Shown in pieces: positions 1-12,301 of a stretch of DNA of 64,000 bases. Source of the stretch: Cryptomeria japonica (taxonomy: Eukaryota; Streptophyta; Pinopsida; Cupressales; Cupressaceae); NCBI RefSeq assembly GCF_030272615.1, contig NC_081406.1:247561218-247625217 (forward strand). The letters are read 5' to 3'. Position 1 is the first letter of the stretch. Each line of letters starts with the position of its first letter. The notes beneath the pieces were generated by a model. It had not been told where the DNA came from. It did not search any database and was given only the letters and a program-made list of their open reading frames with translations. A program made the position numbers and the translations under genes.

Positions 1-1122
1 ACTGTCAATCACCCATTTATCTTTCTCATCAATATTAATAGCCAAAGCTTTCTCTTCAACATTACAACTTGTAAAATAAGTAGGTACCGAATCATCTTCC
101 TTGATAGCAATGAACACAAATTCATCTTCTGAATTCTCTTTCTTAGACTCCTCATCTACTAAACCTTTATCAATAGCATAATAATATTACTTTTAATATC
201 TATACTTCCGGTTAGGCTTGTGAGGCTTATCATACTTTGACACTTTTTTTTCTCTCTCAGGACATCTAGAAGCAAAATGACCAATCTTATTGCAAGAAAA
301 ACATTTCAAGGAAAACTTCCCTTCATACTTACCAACTCCCTTAGGAAATCTTATAGCAATAAGTTCTTCAAGATCTTCCAACTCTCTTTCCCGTTTTTCC
401 ATCTCTCTCATTTCTTTTTCATATCTGGACACCTTAGTTGAACTTTCTCTTGGATCATACTTTTGCTTCACGGATATAGTAGCTTTAGATGCAGTCTTAG
501 TTTTACCATGTGATTCATCAACTTTTCTTAATTCAAAAGCAACAAGCTTACCAACCAGCATATCTATTATCACAGTTCCGATCTCATCAATAGAAATAAC
601 TTTATGTTTACAGGCAAGAGGCAAAGATCTCAACACTTTGGCCACAATCTCATCTTCTTCAAGGATTCCACTGGCACATCTAATGTTCAACACAAGATCA
701 TTCTCTTTAGCCATAAAGGATGCAATATTATCATCTTCTCCCATTCTCAGCAACTCATACTTTCCTTTCAAACTCTGTAATTTATCAACTTTCACATGTT
801 TATCTCCTTCATACAAAGTTTCAAGCTTCTTCCTAATCTCATGTGTAGTCTACAATCCCATCACATTAGTCATATCTCCATTAGTCAAGGAACTCAACAA
901 TGCTTCTTTAGCTCTTATACTGTTTTCAGCATCTTTGATCTCAACTGTAGTAACATGACCATTCAGAGGAACAATGTATGCATTCTTTGTGATCTTCCAA
1001 TAATCTTCTCCAAGACAATTCAAATGAATTTCCATTTGGATCTTCCATATAGAGTAATTAGTTCCATCAAATCTATGACTCTCATTCTTGAAAACAACAA
1101 CTTCCATCCTCGATCTCCTCAA
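1..1122 (-). pseudogene. CopX: Ty1/copia gag and start of protease (partial, decayed)
   Basis: Gag polyprotein of a minus-strand copia element, the RNA-packaging capsid protein. Reading leftwards from the ATG at 1122, the first part has the copia gag N-terminal pattern (FDGTNYSIWKIQMEIHL). A basic and acidic linker follows, then a CX2CX4HX4C zinc knuckle (CFSCNKIGHFASRC, about 255-300). An in-frame stop lies at 850 (TAG where related elements read on) and more stops lie at 184-193. The frame is otherwise unbroken. The last residues at the window edge are KWVIDS, the start of the DSG aspartic protease motif, so protease and pol continue off the left end. The PBS and LTR lie directly upstream at higher coordinates, which confirms orientation. 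Family identification is firm; function is lost. Confidence 0.88.
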
Positions 1123-1149
1123 GCAGTAAAGCTCCTTCCAAAGGATCTA

Positions 1150-1161
1150 GCTCTGATACCA
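1150..1161 (-). other. CopX primer-binding site
   Basis: On the minus strand this reads TGGTATCAGAGC, the usual primer site of plant copia elements, complementary to the 3' end of initiator tRNA-Met. It lies two bases inside the LTR end (CA, then AT, then the PBS) and about 28 bases before the gag ATG. Confidence 0.92.
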
Positions 1162-1163
1162 AT

Positions 1164-1260
1164 TGTTGACAGCAAAGCAATAGGAAAACTGAGAGGTGGG
1201 GTGAATAAATTTTCACCAAACTCAACCAAATTAACCTTAACTATAGATCTAATCATGAAC
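1164..1260 (-). repeat. CopX 5' LTR, 3'-terminal piece
   Basis: On the minus strand this is the end of the 5' LTR. It contains the TTCACCCC-ACCTCTCAGT block that also occurs near the 3' end of the other copia LTRs here, and it ends in CA next to the PBS. The rest of the LTR lies at 15237-16443, separated by LINE1. The two pieces plus one copy of the target duplication total about 1322 bp, in line with 1221-1363 bp for the other copia LTRs. Confidence 0.85.
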
Positions 1261-1278
1261 AATAATAACAAAAATAAT
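1261..1278. repeat. LINE1 target-site duplication, left copy
   Basis: An 18-bp A-rich sequence matching 15219-15236 at 17 of 18 positions. Both copies lie within CopX LTR sequence and bracket LINE1, as expected for target-primed reverse transcription. Confidence 0.8.
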
Positions 1279-1321
1279 ATTAGACTTGTTCGATAACGAA
1301 CCAATGAAAATGGAGGGAACA

Positions 1322-2963
1322 ATGGAGGGAACAGTGTTTGCAGTGGGAAATTTGAAATTGAGAAATGGAGGGAACAACGATGCTGGTTCCTCTAGTTCTG
1401 ACTCCACTGCAGCTCAAGGACAAGCATCTGATGATGAGGATGGAAGGTAGGATGGGGACCCATGAACATGGGACCGTCCTCCCGATCCTAAAAACTTAAA
1501 AGATTCTCAAGATTCAAGCCCCGAGGCGGTGAAGATCGACTCAAAAAATATCAAGGAGGGGCGAATACCTAAACCTTGGAATAGTCTCTTTGCAAGACAA
1601 GCATCTGGTAAACCGACTGGTAAATCATCTTTCCCCTTTGTGAAGGATATATCAGATAATAGAACATGTAAACTTGCAATTGAGATTCCTGATTTAGTTA
1701 TTGATCATAGTATCTCTTTAATGATTCTTTCTCTGGTGGGGAAATTTGTTGGACCTTGACCTAATATTGAGGATGTTAGGTCCTTTGTTAAGAGAAAATG
1801 GAGAATGAAAGGATAGGTTGAAGTCTCTGCCTTGCCTAGAGGCTTTTTTGTGTTCTCTTTTTCATGTGGGGAAGATTTGGAAGTGGTGTTAAGTGGTGGC
1901 CCCTGGATGTTTGGTAAATCCTCTCTTTCTATTAGAAAATGGTCCCCTAATATGGAACTCAATGACTCTTTCTTTGAATCTGCTTCGGTGTGGGTTAGGT
2001 TGCCTGGGATGCCATTGGAATACTGGATGGAGGATGTTTTCTCAGGAATCACTAACTCCTTTGGGGAGCTTGTTGTGATAGACCCAATGATAGCAACTTG
2101 CAAGAGATTGATGTATGCATGCATCTGTGTCAACATATCACAGAATATGGATCTCCCAAGTACTATTGACATAAACTCCAAACTTGGGTTATGGGAACAA
2201 GCCATTGAATTTGAATCTCTCCCTTTTATGTGCTTCTCCTGCAAAAAACTAGGTCACTGGGCTAATGCTTGCCCCAACAACCCTAAAAGACCTGTGATGA
2301 AAGAAAAAAACATTCACAAACTGGTTTGGAAAGAAAAAAATAACAACAAAGACTGCAACAAGTTAGAAGAAAAATGTGGAGACTTGGTAAACATACCAGA
2401 ACACTTAAAAGTAGATACCACTGACCCTCCTAAAGACCCCCCCCTGAAGGGGAACAAAAAGAATGAAACCAAGGAGTTTGAGATCAAAACAAGGCAATAC
2501 CTTTGCGGCTCTAAAGTCACAGGCGAAGGAGAATGAAATCAGCAAAGAGACACTTGAAGATGGTGAGATTGAGGATATCACTGACTTTCATCTTGAGGAT
2601 CTTCATGAACCCATATCAAAGAAAGATGAACCCTATTTAGAGGAAGAGTTTCAAGAACAGGAAATAAAAATGGGAAGGAGTAACACGTTTGGGTTGTCGC
2701 AAGCAAACTTAAATGCCTTATTCCAAAATATAGAAGTCGATATGACCACTTCATCCCAGAAAAGAGAAGATCTATGGAGCAACATGCAAGATGAATCTAG
2801 AGTAGAACAACAAGAAGAAAACACAATAGGAAATGGAAAGAAAATTAAAACCAAGAAGGCAGGAGGTCCTAATGGAGTAAAAACCAGAACTAGATCTAAG
2901 GCTAATTTTGGGGCCTCAAGATCCCCACCGGGATGCAAAACTATGAAATGGCATAGGGACTAG
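1322..2963 (+). pseudogene. LINE1 ORF1: DUF4283-type nucleic-acid-binding protein with CCHC knuckle
   Basis: ORF1 of plant L1-type LINEs binds the element RNA as a chaperone. The chosen start is the ATG at 1322, in frame with the downstream blocks at 1529-1759 and 1832-2536. The DUF4283-like part (about 1600-2200) includes the WVRLPGMPLEYW segment typical of the family. A CX2CX4HX4C knuckle (CFSCKKLGHWANAC) lies at about 2230-2272, followed by a lysine- and acid-rich tail. Stops occur at about 1448, 1463, 1757 and 1814. A frameshift near 2500 moves the tail into the frame that ends at 2963. The first 60 bp contain three copies of an ATGGAGGGAAC-like repeat. Identification is by motif and position. 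Confidence 0.8.
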
Positions 2964-3031
2964 GAGAGTAAGCAAAACATAGCTGATGGAAGGCAGTGAA
3001 CTATCAAGGAGTCCTACCCTCAGGCTTCCAA

Positions 3032-6000
3032 ATGAAAGTAATATCTTGGAGCATTAGAGGCCTAAATGGTCTCAATAAATAGGATATATTAAGGAACCTT
3101 ATTCGAGATCAAAATCCGGATATTATCCTGGTTCAGGAAACCAAAATGAGTAAAGAGAAAGTGGAGAAATTAAAGTTTTTCAAAAATGGAGGGGTCTGTG
3201 GCAGTAGCTCGAAATGAGCCTCAGGAGGGGTTTCTATATTCTGGAATAAAAGCACTACCTCTGGAGATATGATTGATGTGGATGGCAACATTTTATCCCT
3301 AAAAGCTAAAAGTATCTTTGATGGTAAGGAATTTGTTATCACTAATATCTATGCCCCTAACTCCAAATCTGCTAGAAGTAAATTCTGGAATAAAGTTCAG
3401 CATAAAAGGAAAAAATTCCCTCTACACAGTTGGGTTGTGATGGGAGATTTCAATACTCCTCTACAAGACATAGAAAAATTTGGAGGTAGTCAAGCTCAAC
3501 CAGATAGTAGATCTGACCTGATGGACTTTATTAATGACAATGCTCTCATTGATTTGGATCTCAACGGGGCTTCCTACACTTGGTCTAACCGAAGAGATGG
3601 TGAAGATATCATCCAGGTAAGACTTGATAGATCCCTTCTCTCTAATGATTGGATTCTTTCTCATAGATGCTCCCTTTCTGTTATTAATAGAATTGGGTCA
3701 GATCATTATCCCATTTCTTTTGTTGCTGAGAACTCTAAGAATAATTAGAGATTCCCTTTTTGTTTCGAAAAGATGTGGACCTCCCACCCTAATCTTGAAA
3801 AATCTATTGCTGACTGGTGGAATCTTGATGTTAATGGAACTGCCATGTATAAAGTTGCCATAAAACTTAAAAACATCAAAACCAACATTAAGAACTGGAA
3901 CAAGAAGGTCTTTGGTGATATCTTTGATTCAAAGAAAAAATTAAAGGAGGAATTAGACCAGATACAAAATTCAATCCAGAGAGAAGGCTACATAAAGTAT
4001 TCCAAAGCCATGGAAGATGAGGTCCTAGTCAACATTCATAACATTATTTCTAGGGAAGAAATCTATTGGAGGCAGAGATCTAGGGCTATATGGCTGAAGG
4101 CAAGGGACAGAAACACTAAATTTTTCCACATGACTTCTCTAAAACATAAGGCTGCAAATAGAATCACAAGACTGACTGTTGAAAACAACACTTTGCTTAA
4201 TAAGGATGAAATCAGGGATGAAGCTGTCAGATTCTTCAAGCAGCTCCTTTCTAGTAACAAGGAGATTGATCAGACCCATAACTCAATTTGGTTAATATTA
4301 TTCCTAAGATCATTAACCCTATTTAGAATAAGGCCCTTACTGCCCTTACTGCCATCCCGTCTGCTAGAGAAATCAAAAAAGTTGTCTTCTCGTTTCAAGA
4401 GGATAAAGCTCCAGGCCCTGACGGCTTCCCTATGTTCTTCTTCCAAGAATTCTGGCATATTGTGGGGGAGGACACGGTTAATGTGGTCAAAGAAATTTTT
4501 GGATCCAGAAGAATCCTTTATTTTGGGGCAGAATCTATGGGAAAATATAGGTCAATTAGCCTATGCAACTCTTTCTACAAAATTATATCCAAAGTTTTGA
4601 CCACTAGAATTTTGGCGGTTCTTCCTTTCATCATATCTAAGGAGCAGAAAGGCTTTGTTCCTGGTAGGCAGATCCTGGACTCAATCATTCTTGTTCATGA
4701 GAACATTCATTCCCTCAGTGCTGCTAAAAAAGAAGGTTTCTTGATAAAGCTAGATCTGGCAAAGGCTTACGATAGAGTTTAGTGGGATGTTCTCTTTAAA
4801 ATCATGGGGGCTTTTGGTTTTGATGATAAGATTATCAAAATAATCAGAGAACTAATCACTACTCCTATGTTCTCTATTCTGGTTAATGGATCTCCAACAA
4901 ACTTTTTTAAAACTTCAAGAGGGCTAAGACAAGGAGATTCCATATCTCCTATCTTTTTTACCATATTGGCTAAAAGTATGAGCAGATTGATTCATAAGTT
5001 GAAACAAAGCAAAACTATCAAAGGTCTTCAACCTTCCTCTGCTAATGTTTCTTGCACTCATCAACAGTTTGTTGATGACACTATCCTCATGGCATATTCT
5101 TCGGTAAAGGAGGCCAATGCCTTCAAAATAGCTCTTAACTCCTATGCCTTGGGAACTGGTCAGCAAGTTAATTGGGATAAATCCATTATGCACTTCCTCA
5201 ATACTCCGGTCACTAGACAACAAAAAATTGCTAACATTATTGGGCGCAAAGTGGAAATGCTCCCTTCCACCTATCTGGGCCTTCCTTTAGGGTTAGCTCC
5301 CCTAAATTCCTTTTGGAACATGCTCATTGAGAAAATTAATAAAAGACTTACTAGATGGAAAGGCTCAATGTTATCTCAGGCTGGGAAAATGTAGCTCCTT
5401 CAAGCTACTCTTCAAAATCTCCCTGTTTATGCCCTCAGCCTGCTTGGTATTCTGGCTAAATTTGCTAAAGCCATGGAAAGAATCCAGAAGAGATTTTTAT
5501 GGTTAGGAGTGGAAGAAAAAAAGAGAATACCTTTGGTTGCCTAGGACAAAGTGTGTAGACCAAAGAACAAAGGAGGGCTGGGGATTAAAGCTATAAAAAC
5601 CTTTCACAAAGCTCTTCTTGCTAAATAGTTATGGAGAACCTATGACACTAAGAAATATTGGAATCAAATTTGGTTTGACAAATACATTTAGAATCAGACT
5701 ATCCAAGGGATCCTTAACTCTGAAGATATCCCTGCTGGATCCTTCATCTGGAATAGTATTACCAAATCCATAAAAGTGACAAAAGTTGGGGCTGGATGGG
5801 TCCTTGGAAAAGGTGATAGAATAAGGTTTTGGGAAGACCCCTAGATGAAGAATGAAGCCCTTTATGACCTCCATTCTGGATTTTCCTCTCTCCAGAAAGA
5901 GTTGTTGTCCTTTTCCCCTAACAAAGGCTATGATGATGTTTTCCTCTGGAAAAGTGATCCTAAAGGTGAATTTACGGTTGCTTCTACCTATAAAAACACT

Positions 6001-7092
6001 TTCTCTCAAACCAGCAATCCCATTTGGAGCAAAGTTTGGAACAACATTCTGATCCCTAAAGTTAACATTTTCTTTTGGCTTGCTTCTCATAATAGCACCC
6101 TCACTCTTGACAATTTAATCCGAAGGGGTTTCAAATTACCTAATAGATGTGAGCTTTGCCAGAAGGAGGGGGAATCAGTTGATCACCTATTTTTCCACTA
6201 CTCCTTCACTTGGGATATTTGGTGCAAAATGTGGGAAAAATGGAAAATTAACCGGGTCATGAACAAGAGCATCAAGGATATCATCTGACAATGGAATTTT
6301 CCAACCAAATGCCAAATCATCAAGAACTTGTGGTCTTTGACCCTCCCCATGATATGTTGGGGCATTTGGAAAGAAAGGAATAATAGGATATTTAGGGAAG
6401 TTAAGTGTAATACTCAGGTAGTCTTTGAAAAAATATGCAGGGCTATAAAGGAGAACATCAACATTCCTCACAAGAATAATCAGCAATGGTCTACTACAGA
6501 TATGAATGACATGGAAAAAGACATCCTTATTGAATGGAACCTAATACATAAGGTCTATAGATTGGAAAATAAGAAGAAGAGAGATAACATTGTATGGAGG
6601 TTTCCTGATTATGACTGGATAAAGGTTAATTTTGATGGGGTGGCTAAAGGGAACCCTGGAAAGGCTAGTGGAGGGGGAGTTATTAGAAATGCTCAAGGAA
6701 TTTTCATTGCTTCTTTTGCTTCTCCTTTTGGAACCCAAAATAACCATGTGGTTGAAGCTCTAGCAATGCTAAAGAGCCTCCAACTAGCTTAGGAATTCAA
6801 ATTCAAAAAAATTTGGCTCGAAGGGGACTCTTTAAACATCATACAAGCCCTTAAAGGTACTAATTCTGTTTCCTGGAATATTGCCAATTTAATTAAAAAT
6901 GCTAAAGATATTCTAAATAACTATGTTAGCATTAGTATAACTCATACCTTTAGAGAGGGCAATAAGGTTGCGGATATCCTTGCCAATGAAGGGGTCAATT
7001 TGGAGAAGGATGTCAAATACATAGGAGAAACTCACATCAAACGAGAGATTAAGGAGCGATTATACTTTGATCGCCTCAATGGATCAAGTTAA
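3032..7092 (+). pseudogene. LINE1 ORF2: endonuclease, reverse transcriptase, zf-RVT and RNase H
   Basis: ORF2 nicks target DNA and reverse transcribes the LINE RNA. It starts at the ATG at 3032 (VISWSIRGLN, the usual start of the AP-type endonuclease). Endonuclease blocks include VQETK (about 3135), NIYAP, GDFN and SDHYPI (about 3700-3720). RT starts with KAPGPDGFP at about 4410 and includes YRSISLCN, LDLAKAYDRV, a GLRQGD block and the catalytic box FVDD (about 5067-5080; FADD is usual). A zf-RVT domain with CELC and H residues is at about 6000-6220. RNase H is at 6616-7030, with DG, E and GDS acidic residues and an AD-LAN end. Stops are scattered (about 3079, 3218, 3746, 4780, 5392, 5542, 5842, 6286, 6790). 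A frameshift lies at about 4290-4400, and roughly 20 residues seem missing before YRSISL. Confidence 0.93.
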
Positions 7093-7717
7093 TCTCGTGA
7101 TTTATTTCTGGGGAATGAGTACCAATGACAGATTTTGGGGGCAGATTAACTGTCAGATGATGAGTGTTTCTTGGCATCATAACCAAGATCATATGTGTGC
7201 AAAAGATAATAGTAATAATAGCTGGGTTTGTGTGGACATGAGTAGCAATCTCAAAACTGTGAAAGAGTCTTTACACGGGGAAACCAGAAATAACAAGTTT
7301 TTTGAGTTTTATCCACAGATTGAGAATTGCAGCAGAGGGTATCTTTACCTGGAAATCAGAATGGGCGGTAACCTAAACAGGAATGAGCCTTCAGGTTGTG
7401 AGAATTGGAAGAGCAAAATAAATGTTTGGAGAAGGCTCCACAGACATGGCTTCACTAATTATATGGAGAAGCTCCATGGTAGCAGAAACTCTGTGTCTTA
7501 TGGTTTTGCTAAAAGTTGGAGTAACAACAGGGCTACCCTGTTTGGGGAGATTTGGCAAATCGATGAAAATTTGATTGCGGAGGTCACAGGACTCAAGATG
7601 GAGGGGACTAAATTCTACAGGGATCGAAAGTATGCCGCTAAGGCTTTCAAAAATTTCCAAATAAGGGCAACATTGCGAAGAAGGACAACATATCATATTG
7701 TTGTTCACCAAAAGTGA
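7079..7717 (+). CDS. LINE1 third ORF, unknown function (fragment)
   Basis: An open frame that overlaps the end of ORF2 by about 14 bases in another phase, with a possible start at the ATG at 7079. It is uninterrupted for 212 codons, unlike the ORF2 around it. No enzyme motif is visible. The N-terminal half is rich in N, W and S. The C-terminal part (about residues 165-195) reads LFGEIWQIDENLIAEVTG followed by LKMEGTKFYRDRKY. This resembles a segment I associate with unassigned plant transposon-encoded proteins, but I cannot name the family with certainty. The frame breaks just where LINE1 seems interrupted, so the C-terminus may be the coiled-coil piece at 14557-15060. It could instead belong to an unrelated element abutting ORF2. 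Function unknown. Confidence 0.5.
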   Translation: MDQVNLVIYFWGMSTNDRFWGQINCQMMSVSWHHNQDHMCAKDNSNNSWVCVDMSSNLKTVKESLHGETRNNKFFEFYPQIENCSRGYLYLEIRMGGNLNRNEPSGCENWKSKINVWRRLHRHGFTNYMEKLHGSRNSVSYGFAKSWSNNRATLFGEIWQIDENLIAEVTGLKMEGTKFYRDRKYAAKAFKNFQIRATLRRRTTYHIVVHQK

Positions 7718-8880
7718 TAACCCAAGTATACCTACAAATCTATCTATGAGATAGCCAATCTCAATCAATGAAACACCTCAGGGCTTGGACAACATAACAT
7801 AGGATCCTAATGATCCTCCTCCACTTCAGGTTTTGCTAGACCTAGGGGGGGACACCCTTTTGCTGCATTGAAGACAACAATCACAAACATAAGACTGCAT
7901 CAACAATGAGCAGACAAACCATTCCACAAGCTCACCAAATTAGGAACACACTACAGATTGGCTAGATCTATATAAATCATAAATGAAAACAGAGCTTGGA
8001 ATGAGAACAACACACCCCTAAACATAAAGGGAAATAGATTTATCTTTTAAAATGTTGTTCTGAGACCATTCCCAAATCTGTCAAAGACCAGTGCCTTGTT
8101 CATTGGGCAACAAAGTCACACACAGAACTACGAATATAAATCATAGATGCAAGTTGTTTTCCCTTACCACATATCCCTGCACTAATACCTTGTAGTAATG
8201 CATTACTCAATCCATTCATAAAATTATCAGATCTGGGACACATTCCATTGTTTATGACTGATTATAGAATTTAAACTCTTTATTGAAGAATGCCTACAAA
8301 CAATCATACAATCTCCTTGAGATGACAAATTATAAGCCTCCTTGAGGATTCAATTCATAACAATTAAATGCATACACAGAGACAATATCATGGGAAATTA
8401 CTCATGCCTGACACAAGTAAAACCTGCAACTAAAACCACATTTATAGCACTGCACTACAATCTCTGTACCCTGAAACCAAACAGAAGCATTCACAAATCT
8501 GGGTCATGATATTCAGAAAGTGGAAGCCTTCAAATCTAGAGCATTTTCCAAATTTTTGGGATCCCTACAACTGAGAAGAATTGGGAATAAGAAGGAGAGG
8601 GAAAAGAATCAAATCTACAACTGAAAATTGCCAAGTGTCTCCCCTCTAACTGAATTTTGTTCCCATGGATACTACTTCCAAAATATCACACATTTGTCAA
8701 AATCAACCTCATGTTCAGATTCTCCATTCCGAGAGCTTTCCGAAAATATATAACACTTTATACCTTGGCCAAAAATTGAGTCCTGGGCGAATTAATTCCC
8801 CAATGTGCACATCATTTAAATTTTTTATTTATTAATATAGTTTAAACTATATAATAAACATGATTTTCATTTTGATTTTT
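7718..8880. other. Non-coding stretch, nothing assigned
   Basis: No convincing reading frame or RNA gene. AT-rich sequence with one G run (cctaggggggg at about 7840). The base texture resembles LTR or untranslated sequence of the minus-strand remnant that follows. Confidence 0.4.
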
Positions 8881-9150
8881 TGCCTCTGATTTGCTCTGAT
8901 GCCTTTGCCACGTGGCGGCCTCTGATTGGTCGATGGGATTGACCGGACACCACCTGGGATGACACCTCATCACCGCCACATGTTCACTTGCTCATCGGTC
9001 ACTTGGCTGCCACGTGTACACCACCTGAGTGCCACGTCATCACCACTGGATTGCCACCTGTGCACCAACTATGTGCCGCGTCACTGCCACCTCACCAGGA
9101 CCCGCCTGCTGGACCGCTAACTGTACCCGCCACCTGGCTTTCACAACTTC
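8881..9150. promoter_or_regulatory. GC-rich block with CACGTG (G-box) and GCCAC-type repeats
   Basis: A GC-rich island in AT-rich surroundings. It holds a perfect 10-bp palindrome GCCACGTGGC at 8907-8916 and a second GCCACGTG at 9009-9016. Many GCCAC and CACCTG variants follow (about 8970-9130), and an ATTGG (inverted CCAAT) lies at about 8925. CACGTG is the core of plant G-box and ABRE sites bound by bZIP and bHLH factors. No reading frame here is credible. A role as LTR promoter or enhancer of the remnant is inference. Confidence 0.45.
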
Positions 9151-9439
9151 ACGGGGTGTAACTCGCGTGCATCTTCCTTTCGCGAAATAGTGCTCACTGT
9201 TGATCCATCTCGAACTTGCTCACTAGTTAAGCCAGCCTCCCTCTGCAAAATTTTGCTTGTTTGCCTTGGGAAGCGTGCCTATGTGGGGTCCACCTGGTCA
9301 TCGCCTAGTCACCTCCTCTGTCACCTCGGGAAGTGTGCTCGTGCATGGGCCCACCTTGGGTGCCCATAGGCACCATCTGTCAAAAGCCTTTATGGCTTAG
9401 ACATTATACATGCGTGGAGCTTTGCTTATAAACATTTAA

Positions 9440-10420
9440 AAAAAACACTTCCTAGTGCATGTGGGATAATGCGATTAAGCCTGGAGCTGCACTTTTGGAG
9501 CTCTTCTTTGGGTTTTAATGGCGATTTTCTAGATTTAATCGGAAGTGTTTATCTTCCAACAGCACAAGAGGGAGGGAATATGCTGGCAAGGTCGCAGACA
9601 TTGGATTTACACCTACCAAATGCATTTGTTATGGTTAATATGGCCTCCAAACAGCCACACAGAGGAAGGAGACTGCAGTAATTGCCATTTGATTTCAACT
9701 TTCCCCCTTTCACTAGCCACGTGGGAGAGGAAATTGATTGGCCTCCATTTGATTTGGTTTTAGCTCTCCCCATTCTCACGTGAGGGAGGAAAATTACTAT
9801 GTTTTGGTTGCTTGCTATTTCTTTCCACACACCACAGCAAGGGAAATTGGTGTTTTGAAACTGAAAACTCCTTCCTCCACACTCTACTCACCACGTAGAA
9901 CCTGGCAAATTCATTTGTTGTGTTTTATTAAGTTTTGCATACCACATGGAGGAGGAAAATGACTTTAAGCTGCCATGCATGCATTTGTTTTACCAAGTTT
10001 TTGCTGCTCTCTCCACAAACACCACGTCCAGCATTGGGAGGATGAGGAGAAAAAGTGAGAGGGAAAGCTGCACTTTTAGTTTGCTTGAAATTTATAAACC
10101 ATCATTGCCACTCCACGCAGCAGGGGGAGACATTTAATACACTTGCAACTTGCATTTGTTTTACCCAAAGATGCCCTCTCTACTCAGCCACTTCAACGCA
10201 AGGCAAGAGGGGGATGCAAGCACCATCACATGGGAAAGAGATGATTGGGTAGAAATTCATATCTTTGGGAGTTTTTACCTTCCCTCTCCTTCACCATTTG
10301 GATTGGTAAACAAAAAGTTTATTTGCATGAAATCTGCAACAACATCAACGAGGAGACTATGCATACAAGGAAGATGGATACAAATTGCATTTGCTGAGGT
10401 TCCTTGAAGCCTCCTTCATC
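9440..10420. repeat. Diverged internal repeats with GCATTTGTT and GGGAGGAAA blocks
   Basis: Variants of a GCATTTGTTTTACC block recur at about 9622, 9981 and 10152. GGGAGGAAA or GGGAGAGGAAATT blocks recur at about 9723, 9783 and 9950, with two more CACGTG sites (9718-9723 and 9777-9782). This looks like an old, diverged tandem array of irregular period. Small reading frames here are not conserved between copies and are not called. Confidence 0.35.
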
Positions 10421-12301
10421 TAAAACAATGAAGTTTGAAAATAATGAGCTTTATCTGGATTACTCAGAACCCCTTATACAAACTCTCAAGTACATAACTT
10501 CTGTTGGCTCAACCTCAAAGCATTCATCTAATTCACCCAAAGAATAAACATTCTTTCACATTACACCGGAGGACTTATGTTACTTACAAAATGCTATTTG
10601 CATTTGTCTTGAATCCTTTAAAAAAAAACACCTTTTCATTAACCATGCAAGGCGCATATTGGAATATCACCTTGCTTAATTCACCAAGGTGACAAGACAT
10701 AAAGGATCAAAATGTAAACAGAGCTGGTAATAGTGGCATTTTACCATGAAATTTATGCAATGACATGAGCCGGGTCGGGCCCCAAAGTGGGTCCGACTAA
10801 ATTTTTTTTTGTTTTCAAGCAAATGGCCCCTTGAATGCTTCATTGACCTCAAACATACCTCTGGAAACGATCGGCATCATTTTTGGATCATTAATCTGCA
10901 TTTTACAACCTTCAGGCAATTACGCCACAATTTTCGCATTTAATCACGAAGATGTAATTTTCAAACCTGTCAAAACACCTTTCTGGAGCTCGCCATATGA
11001 CAGGCGTGTACTCTGATATACAAGGACGACTTATACCAAACGGTTTCTCAAGATGAGTCTCAAGCGAAGAGATATTAATTTCTAAAAATGCCCAACTGGC
11101 TTTGTCGACACTGCGGACCTGATGAAGTCAATGTCCTAGCAACACATGATGCCTTTCTCAAAAATATCAAACGACCTCCGTAGGCCCTCAAATTTGAAAC
11201 ATAGGTACCTTGAAGTACATATTAAATCTTTGAATTCTCAGTTCGATCACTAGATTGATAGGATGCAAACGGTGCACTCACCAAAACGGCTACATTAACT
11301 GATATAACACTGGAGTGCGGATAACTGAAAATGATGGCAAAGTGAGCTCTTTTGAAAACCGATCAAACGGATTGATAAAGGCTTGAAACTTGAAACGTAG
11401 CTCATCATTTATACTGACATTATCCTGGAACACACATTCTGACTAGTTGTTGAAATAGGGACTAGTCAAACCACGCAAACTGCAAACGGATTTGGCTTCA
11501 AAAACTGAGCAAATGGATTCGTCAAGACTTGAAATTTTGCAGACTGACTCATATTTATGCATGGAATTGAATCCATTTTTAATTTCTCCATGATGATCAA
11601 CGGGGCAAAAGATGTAATTGCTCAAAGTGGGCTACTCAATAAAATCTGCATTTGTGCCTAAAATGCACTTCCAGCTCACCCCTCGAAATGGGTACCTGGT
11701 AAACTTCTCCAAACTGAATTCTGAAAGTTGCACATCACTAAATAGGCCAAATGAAAGGTGTGGGACATGAATCCCGAGCCTTACCCTCTGAAAATCAACT
11801 GGCTCCATTTTACCCCCTTGCTAACTAGGCTATTCAAACTGACTTATTTTAATCATTCGGAAATGCAGGGAAAATTTTAAAAATGGGCCTATGAACTTGA
11901 CTCAATTTTAAATACTCCCAACAGTGGCTCTGACTGGGGATGGTTGACTGCAAGATCAACACAAGAATCCAGATATCTTTGGTTAAGCAGACCACTCAAA
12001 AATCGATCATTCTTCTCTTCTCAAAACAGGGCTTCCTTATTCTACCCAAACAGCAGGACACTTTATTGAAAACCACACAACTGAAGCAAAGCAACTATAC
12101 AATAGATACAAACATGCTTAAAACTGAATACAAGCTACTCAAACAATTCTAGCATTTACCTCTGTCAAAAATCTGATTCTCATCACTTAATACCATGATC
12201 CAAACAAAGGCACTTTTCAATAATAGCTAAGCATAATTCTTATAATTAACCTCTTTTGTCTCATTACTGAAACAACTAGTGTGCTTACCTCTTGTCTGAT
12301 T
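10421..12301. other. Non-coding stretch downstream of the GagM protein
   Basis: No supported gene on either strand. In the minus direction this follows the GagM frame, so it probably is 3' untranslated or LTR sequence of that remnant. It includes one short GC-rich patch (ccgggtcgggcccc, about 10770). Confidence 0.4.

Noticed and set aside
290-1296. Plus-strand frames across CopX gag
   Set aside because: Shadows of the minus-strand copia gag, which has clear domain matches.
8926-9120. Open frame in the GC-rich island
   Set aside because: Explained by GC-rich GCCAC repeats that lack stop codons; no domain.
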